Positions 8,862 to 18,019 of a stretch of 64,000 nucleotides of DNA are shown piece after piece. The position numbers and the translations under genes were made by a program. Under the pieces are notes generated by a model that was not told the origin of the DNA, did not search any database, and saw only the letters and a list, made by a program, of their open reading frames with translations. Position 1 is the first letter of the stretch; each line of letters opens with the position of its first letter. The stretch comes from DASYTH01 sp036002505 (GTDB lineage Bacteria > Actinomycetota > Actinomycetes > Mycobacteriales > Pseudonocardiaceae), in assembly GCF_036002505.1 (NCBI RefSeq), contig NZ_DASYTH010000218.1, positions 1-64,000 on the forward strand. Reading direction: 5' to 3'.

Positions 8862-10195
8862 GGGAAATTCTTGTTCCACTTGTCCTGTTCCTTCTGGATC
8901 AGCCCGTGGTTGGTGCTGTCGTCGTAGTCCTTCTGTTTCGTCTTCAGATCCTTCCTCGCGTCGTTGAAGAGTTCCGTGAGCCTGGTAGCGGGGTTGAGCG
9001 CGGCGAACGCCGTCGCCGCGCTCGCCAGGGCTTTCGCCTTGCCGCACTCCGTCATTTCCACGGACATCGTCGCCGCGGCCGCGCGCAGATCTGCCTGGAG
9101 TTTCGTCGCGATGCTGTTGGTGACATTGAAATGGACCTGCTCGTGATTCAGCAGGCGGGCCGATTCAGCCTTGTCGATCGTGTCGACCGACGCCTTGAAG
9201 CTCGTCACACAATCGGCTCTGGTCGCTGCCGTGGCACTGCCGCCCGCCGTGTGGGTGAAGGTGAACGAGCCGGGGGTGAAGCCCGCGAGCTCGGCCGCTT
9301 TGCAGTCGGTGACGAACGATTTGGCGCAGTCCTTGGCGGAGGTCGCGGTTACGGCCGTGGCCCCGACGGTCATGGTGAACGACGTACTGCCCGACTTGAA
9401 TGCCTGCTTGCATTGGCCGGCCAGGGTCTTGCAGTCCGCCGCCGCCTGCGTCTTGAACTCCGCGAGCTGCCGGTCGAATTCCCGCTGGCACTTGGTGACC
9501 TGCCGGGCGGTGGCCGCTACAAGACCCTTCTTGAGGTCCGGCTCCGCACCGGACTGCTCCTGCGAGAAGAACGCCTTCACGTTGTCGAACATGGCCGGAT
9601 CCACGGAGATCTTCACGGTGAACTCGGTCTTGCGCTGCTTGGCCTTCGGTGGCGTGCAGTCCGTGCCGGTGTCGACGATCTCCTTGGCCTGCTTGAGGTT
9701 CGGTAGCTTACGAATGTCCGACCTGGTGGTGGCCGGAAAGCCGCTGGACGGACTTCCCTTGAAGTCCGCCCAGGTCAACGGCCGGAAGTCGATGTCGGCG
9801 CGCTGCACCACGAGCCGCTGAGCATGCCTGAACTCCTGCGGCTTCTCCTCGGCGCACGAGCAGCCCGGATGCACCTCGCCGCCACAGCGCTGAACGATCT
9901 TCGGCGTCACGGCTGAAACGACCGCGGCGTTGCCGGCGAGTCGCTGCAGGGCAAGGATCGCGCGCATGTCCTTCGGTCCACGTCGCGGTATCGCCGCCGG
10001 TACGACCACCGGCGGGCCCCGGCGACGGCCGTCCGGGATCCGAGCGACGCGATCCAGATCCACCCCCGCAGTGAAACCGTTCGCCGCCCCATGAACCAGC
10101 GCCGCGGGTGTGCCCATGAGGGCAACCGGCATTGCCCTCGCCGCCCCGTCGCCCCACCGGCGGTACCGCTCCCGGAGGAAAAGGGTTTGGGGCAC
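8858..10195 (-). CDS. Putative HExxH protein with LQRxAGN motif
   Basis: The 445-residue product has three notable parts. Residues 1-75 are Arg/Pro-rich. ILALQRLAGNAAVV follows near residue 80, the motif seen at the N terminus of many proteins linked to extracellular contractile injection systems (often DUF4157 proteins). Then comes VQRCGGEVHPGCSCAEE, also typical of that group. The C-terminal half contains LLNHEQVHFN (an HExxH zinc-site motif) near residue 346, as in DUF922-like secreted metalloproteases. Several regularly spaced Cys residues (DCKTL, QCKQA, DCAKS, DCKAA) suggest disulfides. No signal peptide or transmembrane helix is clear. The start is uncertain and could be internal. No injection-system structural genes lie in this window. 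Confidence 0.6.
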   Translation of the reverse strand: MPQTLFLRERYRRWGDGAARAMPVALMGTPAALVHGAANGFTAGVDLDRVARIPDGRRRGPPVVVPAAIPRRGPKDMRAILALQRLAGNAAVVSAVTPKIVQRCGGEVHPGCSCAEEKPQEFRHAQRLVVQRADIDFRPLTWADFKGSPSSGFPATTRSDIRKLPNLKQAKEIVDTGTDCTPPKAKQRKTEFTVKISVDPAMFDNVKAFFSQEQSGAEPDLKKGLVAATARQVTKCQREFDRQLAEFKTQAAADCKTLAGQCKQAFKSGSTSFTMTVGATAVTATSAKDCAKSFVTDCKAAELAGFTPGSFTFTHTAGGSATAATRADCVTSFKASVDTIDKAESARLLNHEQVHFNVTNSIATKLQADLRAAAATMSVEMTECGKAKALASAATAFAALNPATRLTELFNDARKDLKTKQKDYDDSTNHGLIQKEQDKWNKNFP

Positions 10196-10242
10196 TCTGG
10201 AAGTCTGGTGCCGCGACCCGTTACAGGCCTGGGGAGGTGGAC

Positions 10243-11928
10243 GTGGGTCGAACCGCCCGGTTGTTGCCGGCGCTGCTCGGTCTCGTCGCGCTCGCCGGCT
10301 GCACCAACGCGCCGCCTCCGCCGCTGGTGACCACGCCGGTGGCGAGCACGACGCCGAGCCGGCGGGTGAACCCGGGCGAGGTCGTCGTCGGGGTGGACAG
10401 CGTGACCGGGGGGCTCAACCCGCACAAGGTCTCCGACCAGTCCGCGGTCACCACGGCGCTGGCGACTCTGCTGCTGCCGTCGGTGTTCCGGCCCGCCCCG
10501 GACGGCACCGCCCGGCTGGACACCACGCTGATGGTCTCCGCCGAGGTGACCAGCGCCGACCCCTACACGGTGACCTACCAGATCCGGCCCGAGGCGTCCT
10601 GGGCGGACAACGCGCCGATCGCCGCGGAGGACTTCGTCTACCTGCGCGACCAGTTGCGCAGCGCGCCGGGCGCCATCGGGGCCGCCGGCTACCAGCTCAT
10701 CTCGAACATCGCCGCCCGGGAGGCCGGGAAGATCGTCGAGGTGACGTTCGCCAAGCCGTACCCGGGCTGGCGGTCGCTGTTCACCGGGCTCGTGCCGGCG
10801 CATCTGCTCAAGGACGTGCCCGGCGGCTGGGCGAACGCGCTGAAGGACGGCTACCCGACCAGCGGCGGGCCGTTCGCGGTCAAGACGCTGGACCGGGACC
10901 GCGGCGAGATCGTGCTGGAACGCAACGACCGGTACTGGGAGCGGCCGGCCGCGCTGGACCGGATCATCCTGCGCCGCGGCGACCCGGCCGCCGTGGCCGA
11001 CGCCCTGCGGGCCGGGCACGAGCAGCTCGCGCTGCTGCAGGCGGACGCGGCCGGGGCGACCATGCTGACCGCGCTCGGCACCGGGGTGAGCGTGCACGCC
11101 GTGGCCCGCTCCACCGTGGCCGCGCTGATCCTCCGCCCGCTCGGGCCGGACCTGGCCGCCGAGGGCGTGCGCCGCGCCCTGGTGGCGCTGCTCGACCGCG
11201 AGCCGCTGATCGCCATCGGCACCGGCAACGGGCCGGCGTCGCGGCTGCGCGCGGACGCCGAGGTGCTGGCCCCGGCGGTGCCCGGGTACACCCCGACAGT
11301 GCCCGCCGGCCCGCCGGTCAAGCCCAACCGCGACCTTGCCGCCCAGCTGCTCACCGAGTCCGGCTATGCCAAGGTCAGCGGCGCCTGGACGCGCGCCGGC
11401 CGGGCCCTGACCCTGGTGATCGCCGCACCCGCCGAACGCCAGCCGTACGTCGCCATGGCCTACGAGGTGCAGCGCCAGCTCGCCGTGGAAGGCGTGGCCA
11501 GCAAGGTGATCACCGCTCCGGCCGACGTGCTGATCACCAGCCAGCTCACCGCCGCGCCCAGCACCGAGGAGACGATCAACCTGGTGCTTGCCCCGCAACC
11601 CGCGGGCGGCGACCCGGCCACCGCGATGGCCACCAACTTCGGCTGTGTGAACCGGTCCGACGGCTCCGCCCCCGCGCCGCTGAGCCCGACCGGCAGCTGC
11701 GACCCCGCCATCCAGCCCACCATCGACGCCGCCCTCACCGGCGCTGTCTCCCTCGCCGACGCACTGTCCACAGTGGAACCGGCGCTCTGGCGCCAGGCGG
11801 TTTCCGTTCCGCTGTACCAGGAAGCCGACACGCTCGCGGTGCGCGCGGAGATGTCCGGCGTCACCCCCGGCCCGCCCCTCGCCGGCCCCTTCCCCGGAGC
11901 CCCCGAATGGCGCCGCACCCCGAACTGA
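10243..11928 (+). CDS. ABC-type solute-binding lipoprotein, family 5
   Basis: This 561-residue protein belongs to the SBP_bac_5 (oligopeptide/nickel type) family. The N terminus is a lipoprotein signal with lipobox VALAGC, so Cys is lipidated and the protein sits on the outer face of the membrane. Family features include VVGVDSVTGGLNPHK, VSDQSAVTTALATLLLPSVF and QIRPEASWADNAPI. The GTG at 10243 is chosen because GGGGAGG lies five bases upstream. No permease or ATPase gene adjoins it, so it is an orphan binding protein that may serve the importer at 15.3-23 kb or act as a signal sensor. The ligand is unknown. Confidence 0.85.
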   Translation: MGRTARLLPALLGLVALAGCTNAPPPPLVTTPVASTTPSRRVNPGEVVVGVDSVTGGLNPHKVSDQSAVTTALATLLLPSVFRPAPDGTARLDTTLMVSAEVTSADPYTVTYQIRPEASWADNAPIAAEDFVYLRDQLRSAPGAIGAAGYQLISNIAAREAGKIVEVTFAKPYPGWRSLFTGLVPAHLLKDVPGGWANALKDGYPTSGGPFAVKTLDRDRGEIVLERNDRYWERPAALDRIILRRGDPAAVADALRAGHEQLALLQADAAGATMLTALGTGVSVHAVARSTVAALILRPLGPDLAAEGVRRALVALLDREPLIAIGTGNGPASRLRADAEVLAPAVPGYTPTVPAGPPVKPNRDLAAQLLTESGYAKVSGAWTRAGRALTLVIAAPAERQPYVAMAYEVQRQLAVEGVASKVITAPADVLITSQLTAAPSTEETINLVLAPQPAGGDPATAMATNFGCVNRSDGSAPAPLSPTGSCDPAIQPTIDAALTGAVSLADALSTVEPALWRQAVSVPLYQEADTLAVRAEMSGVTPGPPLAGPFPGAPEWRRTPN

Positions 11929-12116
11929 ATCAGGCCGAAACAGTGCCGCCGAGCCCAGGCACGGAGGGGGGCATGCGCGGGCTCGGCGGCACCCCCAGTG
12001 GAGCGGGCAGGGGTCCAGGCTGACCGGTCTGAGCGCGCGATGTCCACGTGGACCGGCGAAGATGGGACGATCTGGGACGGTCCGGTTCGCCGTATGTGCC
12101 TGGGGGTGATGACGGC

Positions 12117-14510
12117 ATGCCGCCTTCGGACGGTGCCGATCTGGCGGAGGAGCTCCGCCGGATGAAGGACCGGGCCGGGCTGAGCCTGGCCCAGCTCGCC
12201 ACGCGCACCTGGTACAGCAAGTCGTCACTGGAGCGCTACATCAACGGCAAGGTGTTCCCGCCGCGCCGGGTGGTGGAGGCGATCAGCGACAGCTGCGGCG
12301 GGGACACCGACGCGATGATCGCCGCCTGGGAGCGCGCCTGGTCGACCGTCCGGGACCGGTCCGGCCAGCCCAGCGCCTACCCCGCGCCGATGGAGCTGCC
12401 GGCCGAGCTGCCCGACTTCACCGGCCGGCGGGCCTACCGCGCCGCCCTCGAAGCCCAGCTCACCGCCCTCGACTCGCCGGCCCCCGCGGTGGCCGTGATC
12501 TGCGGCATGGCCGGCACCGGGAAGACCGCGTTGGCCGTGCACGTGGCGCACCGGGTCCGCGGCTACTTCCCGGACGGCGCGCTCTACCTGCACCTGGCCG
12601 GCATGTCGGAACGCCCGGTGCGACCCCGGGAGGCGCTCGGCCAGCTGCTGCGCTCGCTGGGCGTGGACGGCGGCGCGATCCCGGACGCCACCGAGGAACG
12701 CGCCGCGCTCTACCGGTCGAAGCTGGCCACCCGCCGGGTGCTGATCCTGGCCGACGACGCGCCGTCGGCCGAGGCGGTCCGCCCGCTCATCCCGGGCACG
12801 TCCGCGGCCGCGCTGATCATCACCAGCCGGTCCCGGCTGGCCGCACTGGCCGGCGCGCGGCTGCACCAGCTCGAGCCGTTCCGCCCGGACGAGGCGCTGG
12901 AGCTGCTGCGCGCCCTGGTCGGCGCGCACCGGGTGGATGCCGACCGGGCGGTGGCCGAGCGCGTCGCCTCCTCCTGCGGCAACCTGCCGCTGGCCATCCG
13001 GATCGCCGGCGCCCGCCTGGCCTCCGGGCTGCGCAGCGGGTTGGACGATCTCGCGGCCCGGCTGACCGACGAGCGGTGGCGCCTGGGCGAGCTGGCCGTC
13101 GGCGACGTCGCGGTCCGCTCCAGCCTGGAGCTCAGCTACCGCGGCCTCACCGCCGTGCACCAGGCCGTGCTCAGCCGGCTGGCCATGCTGGACCTGACCC
13201 GCTCGGCGCCGTGGCTGGTCGCCGCCCTGGCCGGAGTGGACCTCGCCGCGGCCGAGCGGATCATCGACGACCTGCTCGCGGCGAACCTGCTCACCGACGC
13301 CGGAACCGACGGCACCGGCGAGCGGACACTGGTCATGCACGACCTGGTTCGCGACCACGCCAAGGAAAGGGCCAGCGGTGACCCCGAAGCCGGCGCCGCC
13401 ACCGGCCGGCTCCTCGGCGCCTGCCTGGACCGCGTCGAGCGGGCCGAGGCCGCGCTCAACCACCGCTTCTACCCGCCGCCGCCCGCGCTCGCGCCGCGGT
13501 GGCGGCCCGCGGACGCCGAGGACCCGCCCGCGGATCCGATGGCCTGGTTCGTCGCCCGGCGCCGGCTGCTGATCACCGCGGTACGCATCGCCTGCGACAC
13601 CGGCCGGATCGGCCTGGCCACCGAGCTCGCCGTGGCGCTGAGCAGCTTCTTCGCCGCGCACAGCGACTGGGCCGGCTGGCGGATCACGCACCAGGCGGTG
13701 CTCGACGCGTCCGGCGGCACCGACCCGTACGCCCTGCGCGGCCTGGGCGAGCTGTACGTCTACCTGGACCGGCTGCCGGAGGCACTGGACACGCTGGACC
13801 GGGCCCGCCGGCTGCTGGACACCGGCGCCGATCCGCTGTCCGTGGCCTACGTGTACGTCCTGCTCGGGGTGGCGCACCGGAAGAGCGGGCACGCGCGCGC
13901 CGCGGTCCGCTACTACAACCTCGCGGCCGCGCGGTTCGCCGAGCTCGACGACGAGCTCGGCCGCGCGCAGATCCGCTACCAGCTGGGCATCCAGCGGATC
14001 TACGAGGGCCGGTTGGCGCCGGCGGAGGACCTGCTGCGCACCGCGCTGGACGGGTTCGAGGCCGGTAACGACTCCCGGGACGTGGCTTGGACCTGCTACT
14101 GGCTCGGGATCGCGAACCAGCTGCGCGGGCACATCACGTCGGCGCAGCACTGGCACGACCGGGCCGAGCGGGGGTTCGCCGGCCTCTCCGACCGCGCCGG
14201 GGCAGCGTCCTGCCTGCGGGAGAAGGCGGAGCTGCTGCGCCAGCAGGGGGCGCTGGACGAGGCGGCGGCGCTGTGCGTCAAGGCGCTGGCCACGCACCGC
14301 GAGCTCGGCGACCGGTCCGGTGAGCTGAGCGACCTCCGCCAGCTCGGCATGATCACCGGCGAGACCGATCCGGTGCGCGGCCTGGCGCTACTGGAACGGG
14401 CTCGGATACGCGCGGCCGAGCAAGGGCGTGAACCCGTAGTCCGGCGAATCGCGGCGGCCATCGAGGAGTTGCGCCGGCGCGTACCGGCTGATCGCCCGGA
14501 TGCCGGATAG
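12117..14510 (+). CDS. XRE HTH / NB-ARC / TPR regulator (AfsR-like architecture)
   Basis: A 797-residue multidomain protein. An XRE-type HTH occupies residues ~8-60 (AEELRRMKDRAGLSLAQLATRT, SKSSLERYINGK). An NB-ARC ATPase follows, with P-loop GMAGTGKTALAV near 130-141, Walker B-like RVLILADDAP and a GLPLAIRIAG-like NLPLAIRIAGARLA motif. A winged-helix region and a C-terminal array of TPR repeats from about residue 480 onward (GELYVYLDRLPEALDTLDRA, GVAHRKSGHARAAVRYYN) complete it. Such STAND ATPases switch on transcription after a ligand releases auto-inhibition. ATG 12117 gives a standard XRE start; an upstream GTG at 12048 is possible. Target genes are unknown; the neighbouring orphan binding protein is on the same strand. 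Confidence 0.85.
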   Translation: MPPSDGADLAEELRRMKDRAGLSLAQLATRTWYSKSSLERYINGKVFPPRRVVEAISDSCGGDTDAMIAAWERAWSTVRDRSGQPSAYPAPMELPAELPDFTGRRAYRAALEAQLTALDSPAPAVAVICGMAGTGKTALAVHVAHRVRGYFPDGALYLHLAGMSERPVRPREALGQLLRSLGVDGGAIPDATEERAALYRSKLATRRVLILADDAPSAEAVRPLIPGTSAAALIITSRSRLAALAGARLHQLEPFRPDEALELLRALVGAHRVDADRAVAERVASSCGNLPLAIRIAGARLASGLRSGLDDLAARLTDERWRLGELAVGDVAVRSSLELSYRGLTAVHQAVLSRLAMLDLTRSAPWLVAALAGVDLAAAERIIDDLLAANLLTDAGTDGTGERTLVMHDLVRDHAKERASGDPEAGAATGRLLGACLDRVERAEAALNHRFYPPPPALAPRWRPADAEDPPADPMAWFVARRRLLITAVRIACDTGRIGLATELAVALSSFFAAHSDWAGWRITHQAVLDASGGTDPYALRGLGELYVYLDRLPEALDTLDRARRLLDTGADPLSVAYVYVLLGVAHRKSGHARAAVRYYNLAAARFAELDDELGRAQIRYQLGIQRIYEGRLAPAEDLLRTALDGFEAGNDSRDVAWTCYWLGIANQLRGHITSAQHWHDRAERGFAGLSDRAGAASCLREKAELLRQQGALDEAAALCVKALATHRELGDRSGELSDLRQLGMITGETDPVRGLALLERARIRAAEQGREPVVRRIAAAIEELRRRVPADRPDAG

Positions 14511-14550
14511 TGGAATCCCGTTTGCATCCAACTGCGTCCTATTTCCGAAA

Positions 14551-14839
14551 CGAGGAACATTCACAACGATCACGGACCTGGCAGAGCTTGGCCAGGCTTG
14601 GCTGGTGGTGGGCCGGCCACTCGGCGGGCCAGCGTGCCGTGCGGTGTTCGCGGTCTGTCGTCATCATGGCAGCGCTGGTCACGGGTCCGACCGCTCGGGC
14701 TGACCATCCTCTGCCCCGCCTCACCCGCTCATCGTGGCGCTCCGCGCCGCAGTGCCCTCAAGCGGCCGGCCCTCGCGTCCGGTGGCGAACACCGCCCGGC
14801 GGCCCACCCTCGCTGGGCCGGCGTTGCGAATAACCCTCG
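14551..14839. mobile_element. MITE-like intergenic element, copy 1
   Basis: This non-coding element has related ends: CGAGGAACATTCACAACG on the left and, read from the other strand, CGAGGGTTATTCGCAACG on the right (14 of 18 match). Subterminal parts are also inverted (GCGGTGTTCGC and GCGAACACCGC). It shares these ends and core words with the element at 41745-41982, and carries an extra internal module also found at 34123-34177. No transposase is encoded. Confidence 0.6.
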
Positions 14840-15257
14840 CTGTGCCAGTTGCGCAATTCTGTTTTCGCCGGTAATGCGCTGCGCCGTTCGGCGGGTTGAC
14901 AAGCGGGTGGGGCCAGCGCGCTAACCTAGGCCCGGTGTCCCGTAGTAACGGAAGGGTCGCGCGTTGCCGTCAACGTGTCACCCTTTGGTCACGATCGTAC
15001 TCCGACAGGTGACCGCGGCCTTTCCTGTTCCTAACGTCCTGCAACGGCGCGCCCGCCAAACGGTGCGAACGCGTCACAAGATCCGAGGATGCAGACAGAG
15101 GTTCGTTACGGCGTGCACGTCATGATCGATCGCGATGCGACGGACGCTTCCCCCGAGAGCCCCCGTCGCGCGGCATCCACGGGTTCCGTGCACGATGTGC
15201 AACGACAAAACCGGGCGCACGCCCGCCCCCGTGCGTGCTCGCTCATGGAGGATTGAC
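14840..15257. other. Upstream region of the peptide ABC operon
   Basis: About 420 bases without a credible gene. A TTGACA hexamer at 14896-14901 is followed by TAACCT at 14922-14927; the 20-base spacing is longer than ideal, so this is a weak promoter candidate. If used, the message would carry a leader of about 320 bases. No riboswitch class is recognised in it. Confidence 0.35.
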
Positions 15258-16982
15258 TTGAGTACGAAATCAGTGTGGCTGCGTGCCGCGGTGGGCCTGA
15301 CGGTCGCCGGGCTTGCGCTCGCCGGCTGTGCGAAGAAGGAGAACACCGGCACGAGCGGCGGCAACCAGGGCGGCAACAATGCCCAGCCGACTGCCGGCTG
15401 GCCGGAGACCGCCGAGGTCAAGATCCAGCCGGGCAAGCCGGGCGGCACGTTCCGCCAGGGCCTGACCGAGCCGACCGCCATCGACCCGGTCAACGCCCAG
15501 GAGTCCGAGGGCATCAACATCGCCCAGTACATCTTCACCGGCCTGATCAAGGTCGACCCGGACGGTGCCACGAAGGAGGGCGCGGCCACCAAGTGGGAGC
15601 CGAACAACGACTGCTCCGAGTGGACCTTCACGCTGAAGGCCGGCGCCAAGTTCACCAACGGTGAAGAGGTCACGTCCCAGTCCTTCAAGTTCGCCTGGGA
15701 GCGCGAGGCGGCCAAGGCGTCGGCCTCCGAGGTGGCCTACCACATGGAGCCGATCAAGGGCTTCAAGGAGCTGCAGGACGGCACCGCGACCACGTTCTCC
15801 GGTGTGGACGCGTCCGACCCGGGCAAGCTGAAGGTCACCCTGACCGACCCGGACTGCGAGTTCTACCTGCGCACGTACCACACCGTCTTCGCCCCGCTGC
15901 CCAAGGTGGCCGGTGCCGGCGACAACAAGGCGTTCAACGACATGCCGCTCGGTAACGGCCCGTTCAAGATGGCCGGCCCGTGGCAGCACGACAAGGGCAT
16001 CAAGCTGGTGCGCAACGACGACTACGCCTACGGCCAGAAGGCCTACCTGGACGCCGTCGAGTTCACCATCGTGCCCAACGGCAACAACGACGAGTACGAC
16101 GGCTTCAACAACGGCACGTTCGACTGGGCCCGGATCCCGGTGCCGGCGCTGACCAAGGCCCGTTCCGACAACGAGCCCAAGAGCCAGTGGATCCGCAAGA
16201 ACACCAACGGCATCAACTACCTGCTGCCGATGCTGCACGAGAAGCCGCTGGACAACGTGAAGGCCCGGCAGGCCATCTCGCTGGCCCTCGACCGCGGTGC
16301 CGTCGCCGAAGGCGTGTTCAAGGGTTCGCAGATCCCGGCGACCTCGTTCGTGCCCGGCGTGTTCAAGAAGGCCTACCAGGCGGGTGTCTGCGGCTTCTGC
16401 AAGTTCGACCTCGAGCAGGCCAAGAAGCTGGCCCAGGAGGCCGGCCTCACCCCGGGCACCGAGCTGAACATGCAGTTCAACTCCGGTGGCGGCCACGAGG
16501 AGTACATGGCGGCCTACAAGCAGCAGCTGGAGAAGAACCTCGGCCTGAAGGTCAACCTGACCGCGGTGCAGTTCAAGGACCTGCTCAACAACGAGCAGGC
16601 TCCGCACGCGACCGGCCTGTACCGGGCTGCGTGGGGCGCGGACTACGCGACCCCGGGCAACTTCCTGGCCCCGCTGCTGAGCTGCAAGGCCACCGGCCTC
16701 GACGACCCGAGCGACCTGAGCAAGCCGGTCGTCGGCGACAACCGGGCCCGGTACTGCAACAAGCAGTTCGACGACCTGCTCAACAAGGCCAAGGCCAGCA
16801 AGAGCGAGGACGAGCGGACCAAGCTGTACCAGCAGGCCGAGAAGATCGCCATCGGCGACGACCTCGCCCTGATCCCGACCTTCGTCCGCACGCAGAACCG
16901 CCTGTGCAACACCGCGAAGTTCATCAACTGCCGGATGGACTTCAACGAGAACGCTGACATCTCGGTAATCAGCATCAAGTGA
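15258..16982 (+). CDS. Peptide ABC importer solute-binding lipoprotein
   Basis: This 574-residue family 5 extracellular binding protein delivers oligopeptides or related solutes to the membrane complex encoded downstream. The N terminus has a lipoprotein signal ending LALAGC. The domain body shows KPGGTFRQGLTEPTAIDPVNAQES, YIFTGLIKVDPDG, WEREAAKASASEV, ARQAISLALDRGAVAE and the C-terminal LIPTFVRTQNRLC. The TTG start at 15258 has GGAGGA five bases upstream. It begins a seven-gene same-strand run; a hairpin follows the stop, which may raise its transcript level relative to the permeases. Exact substrate cannot be told from sequence. Confidence 0.92.
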   Translation: MSTKSVWLRAAVGLTVAGLALAGCAKKENTGTSGGNQGGNNAQPTAGWPETAEVKIQPGKPGGTFRQGLTEPTAIDPVNAQESEGINIAQYIFTGLIKVDPDGATKEGAATKWEPNNDCSEWTFTLKAGAKFTNGEEVTSQSFKFAWEREAAKASASEVAYHMEPIKGFKELQDGTATTFSGVDASDPGKLKVTLTDPDCEFYLRTYHTVFAPLPKVAGAGDNKAFNDMPLGNGPFKMAGPWQHDKGIKLVRNDDYAYGQKAYLDAVEFTIVPNGNNDEYDGFNNGTFDWARIPVPALTKARSDNEPKSQWIRKNTNGINYLLPMLHEKPLDNVKARQAISLALDRGAVAEGVFKGSQIPATSFVPGVFKKAYQAGVCGFCKFDLEQAKKLAQEAGLTPGTELNMQFNSGGGHEEYMAAYKQQLEKNLGLKVNLTAVQFKDLLNNEQAPHATGLYRAAWGADYATPGNFLAPLLSCKATGLDDPSDLSKPVVGDNRARYCNKQFDDLLNKAKASKSEDERTKLYQQAEKIAIGDDLALIPTFVRTQNRLCNTAKFINCRMDFNENADISVISIK

Positions 16983-16992
16983 ACTAACGTGG

Positions 16993-17029
16993 TGGCCGGC
17001 GGATCCCGTATCCCGGGGTTCGCCGGCCA
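16993..17029 (+). promoter_or_regulatory. Intercistronic hairpin after the binding-protein gene
   Basis: TGGCCGGCG at 16993-17001 pairs with CGCCGGCCA at 17021-17029, nine perfect base pairs with a loop that can pair further. It lies between the binding-protein stop and the first permease. Hairpins here commonly stabilise or partially terminate the upstream message so that binding protein exceeds permease; that role is inferred. Confidence 0.6.
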
Positions 17030-17067
17030 TCAGCCATAATCAAACCGTCTCGAGGCCGGAGCTCGCA

Positions 17068-18003
17068 GTGGGCAAGTTCATCATCCGCAGGATGGCCCAG
17101 GGCGTCCTGGTGATCATCGCGGCGATGGCCGCGATCTTCCTGGCGTTGTTCGCGATCGGCGACCCGTTCTCGTCCAGCGGGGACAAGGTGGTCCCGCCGG
17201 ACACCCAGGCGCTGCTGCGTTCGAAGTTCGGTCTGGACAAGCCGCTGCCGCTGCAGTTCGTGATCTATCTGAAGAACATGTTCACCGGCGACCTGGGCAT
17301 CGACTACGACCAGCGCCGGCAGGTCTCGAGCATGCTCGGTGAGGCGTTGCCGCACACCGTCCGGCTGGCCCTGGTGGCGATCGTCCTCGACATCCTGATC
17401 GGGGTGATCGCCGGCATCATCGCCGCGGTGTTCCGCTACACGTTCTGGGACGTGCTGGTCACGATCCTGACCACGCTCGCCCTCGGCGTCCCGGTGTTCG
17501 TGCTGGGCCTGAGCCTGCGGGCGAACGTCACCGGCCACTTCTTCTTCCCGGCGGTACCCAGAAGCGCGTTCGGGGAGGAACCGTTCTGGCTGGCCGAGGT
17601 GATACTTCCGGCGCTCGCCCTGGCGGTCACCGACGCAGCGTTCGTCGCCCGGCTGATGCGCGGGTCCATGCTCGAGGTGATGCGCGCCGACTACATCCGC
17701 ACGGCCAGGGCCAAGGGTCTGTCCGAGCGCACGGTCATCGGCCGGCACGCGCTGCGCAACTCGGTCATCCCGGTGGTGACCTACATGGGTATCGGGTTCG
17801 GCACCCTGCTCGGCGGCGCGATCATCACCGAGACGATCTTCCTGTATCCGGGGGTCGGCCTGCTCCTGTTCAAGTCGATCCAGAACAACAACAACCCGGT
17901 GATCATGGCGGTCGCCGCGTTCGCTGTGATCGTGTTCGTCGGGCTCAGCCTGATCGTCGATATCCTCTACGCCTACCTCGATCCGCGGATCAGGTTGAGT
18001 TGA
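17068..18003 (+). CDS. Peptide ABC permease, DppB-like (first of three)
   Basis: This 311-residue inner-membrane permease has about six transmembrane helices. The first is at residues 11-30, and the binding-protein-dependent transport loop EAA-like region is at RTARAKGLSERTVIGRHALRN, ahead of VIPVVTYMGIGFGTLLGG. The DppB N-terminal domain shows FGLDKPLPLQFVIYLKNMFTGDLG. It pairs with the DppC-like protein encoded 16 bases downstream to form the translocation pore. Two more DppB-like genes lie at 21130 and 22087. The GTG start is the only reasonable one for the N-terminal helix. Confidence 0.93.
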   Translation: MGKFIIRRMAQGVLVIIAAMAAIFLALFAIGDPFSSSGDKVVPPDTQALLRSKFGLDKPLPLQFVIYLKNMFTGDLGIDYDQRRQVSSMLGEALPHTVRLALVAIVLDILIGVIAGIIAAVFRYTFWDVLVTILTTLALGVPVFVLGLSLRANVTGHFFFPAVPRSAFGEEPFWLAEVILPALALAVTDAAFVARLMRGSMLEVMRADYIRTARAKGLSERTVIGRHALRNSVIPVVTYMGIGFGTLLGGAIITETIFLYPGVGLLLFKSIQNNNNPVIMAVAAFAVIVFVGLSLIVDILYAYLDPRIRLS

Positions 18004-18019
18004 GCGAGGTGACTTACCG

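Noticed and set aside
8858..10195. Complete extracellular contractile injection system nearby
   Set aside because: Only the cargo-like motif is present; there are no sheath, tube, baseplate or AAA+ ATPase genes within the window.
9907..12228. 773-residue minus-strand open frame
   Set aside because: It is antisense to the solute-binding lipoprotein, with Gly/Arg/His-rich low-complexity sequence and no domain.
14840..15257. Riboswitch ahead of the peptide importer
   Set aside because: The leader region is long, but no known riboswitch core could be recognised by eye; a covariance-model search would be needed.
15270..17030. 586-residue minus-strand open frame
   Set aside because: It is a shadow of the peptide-binding protein gene; no recognisable domain and unlikely composition (repeated Leu-Gly-Asp).
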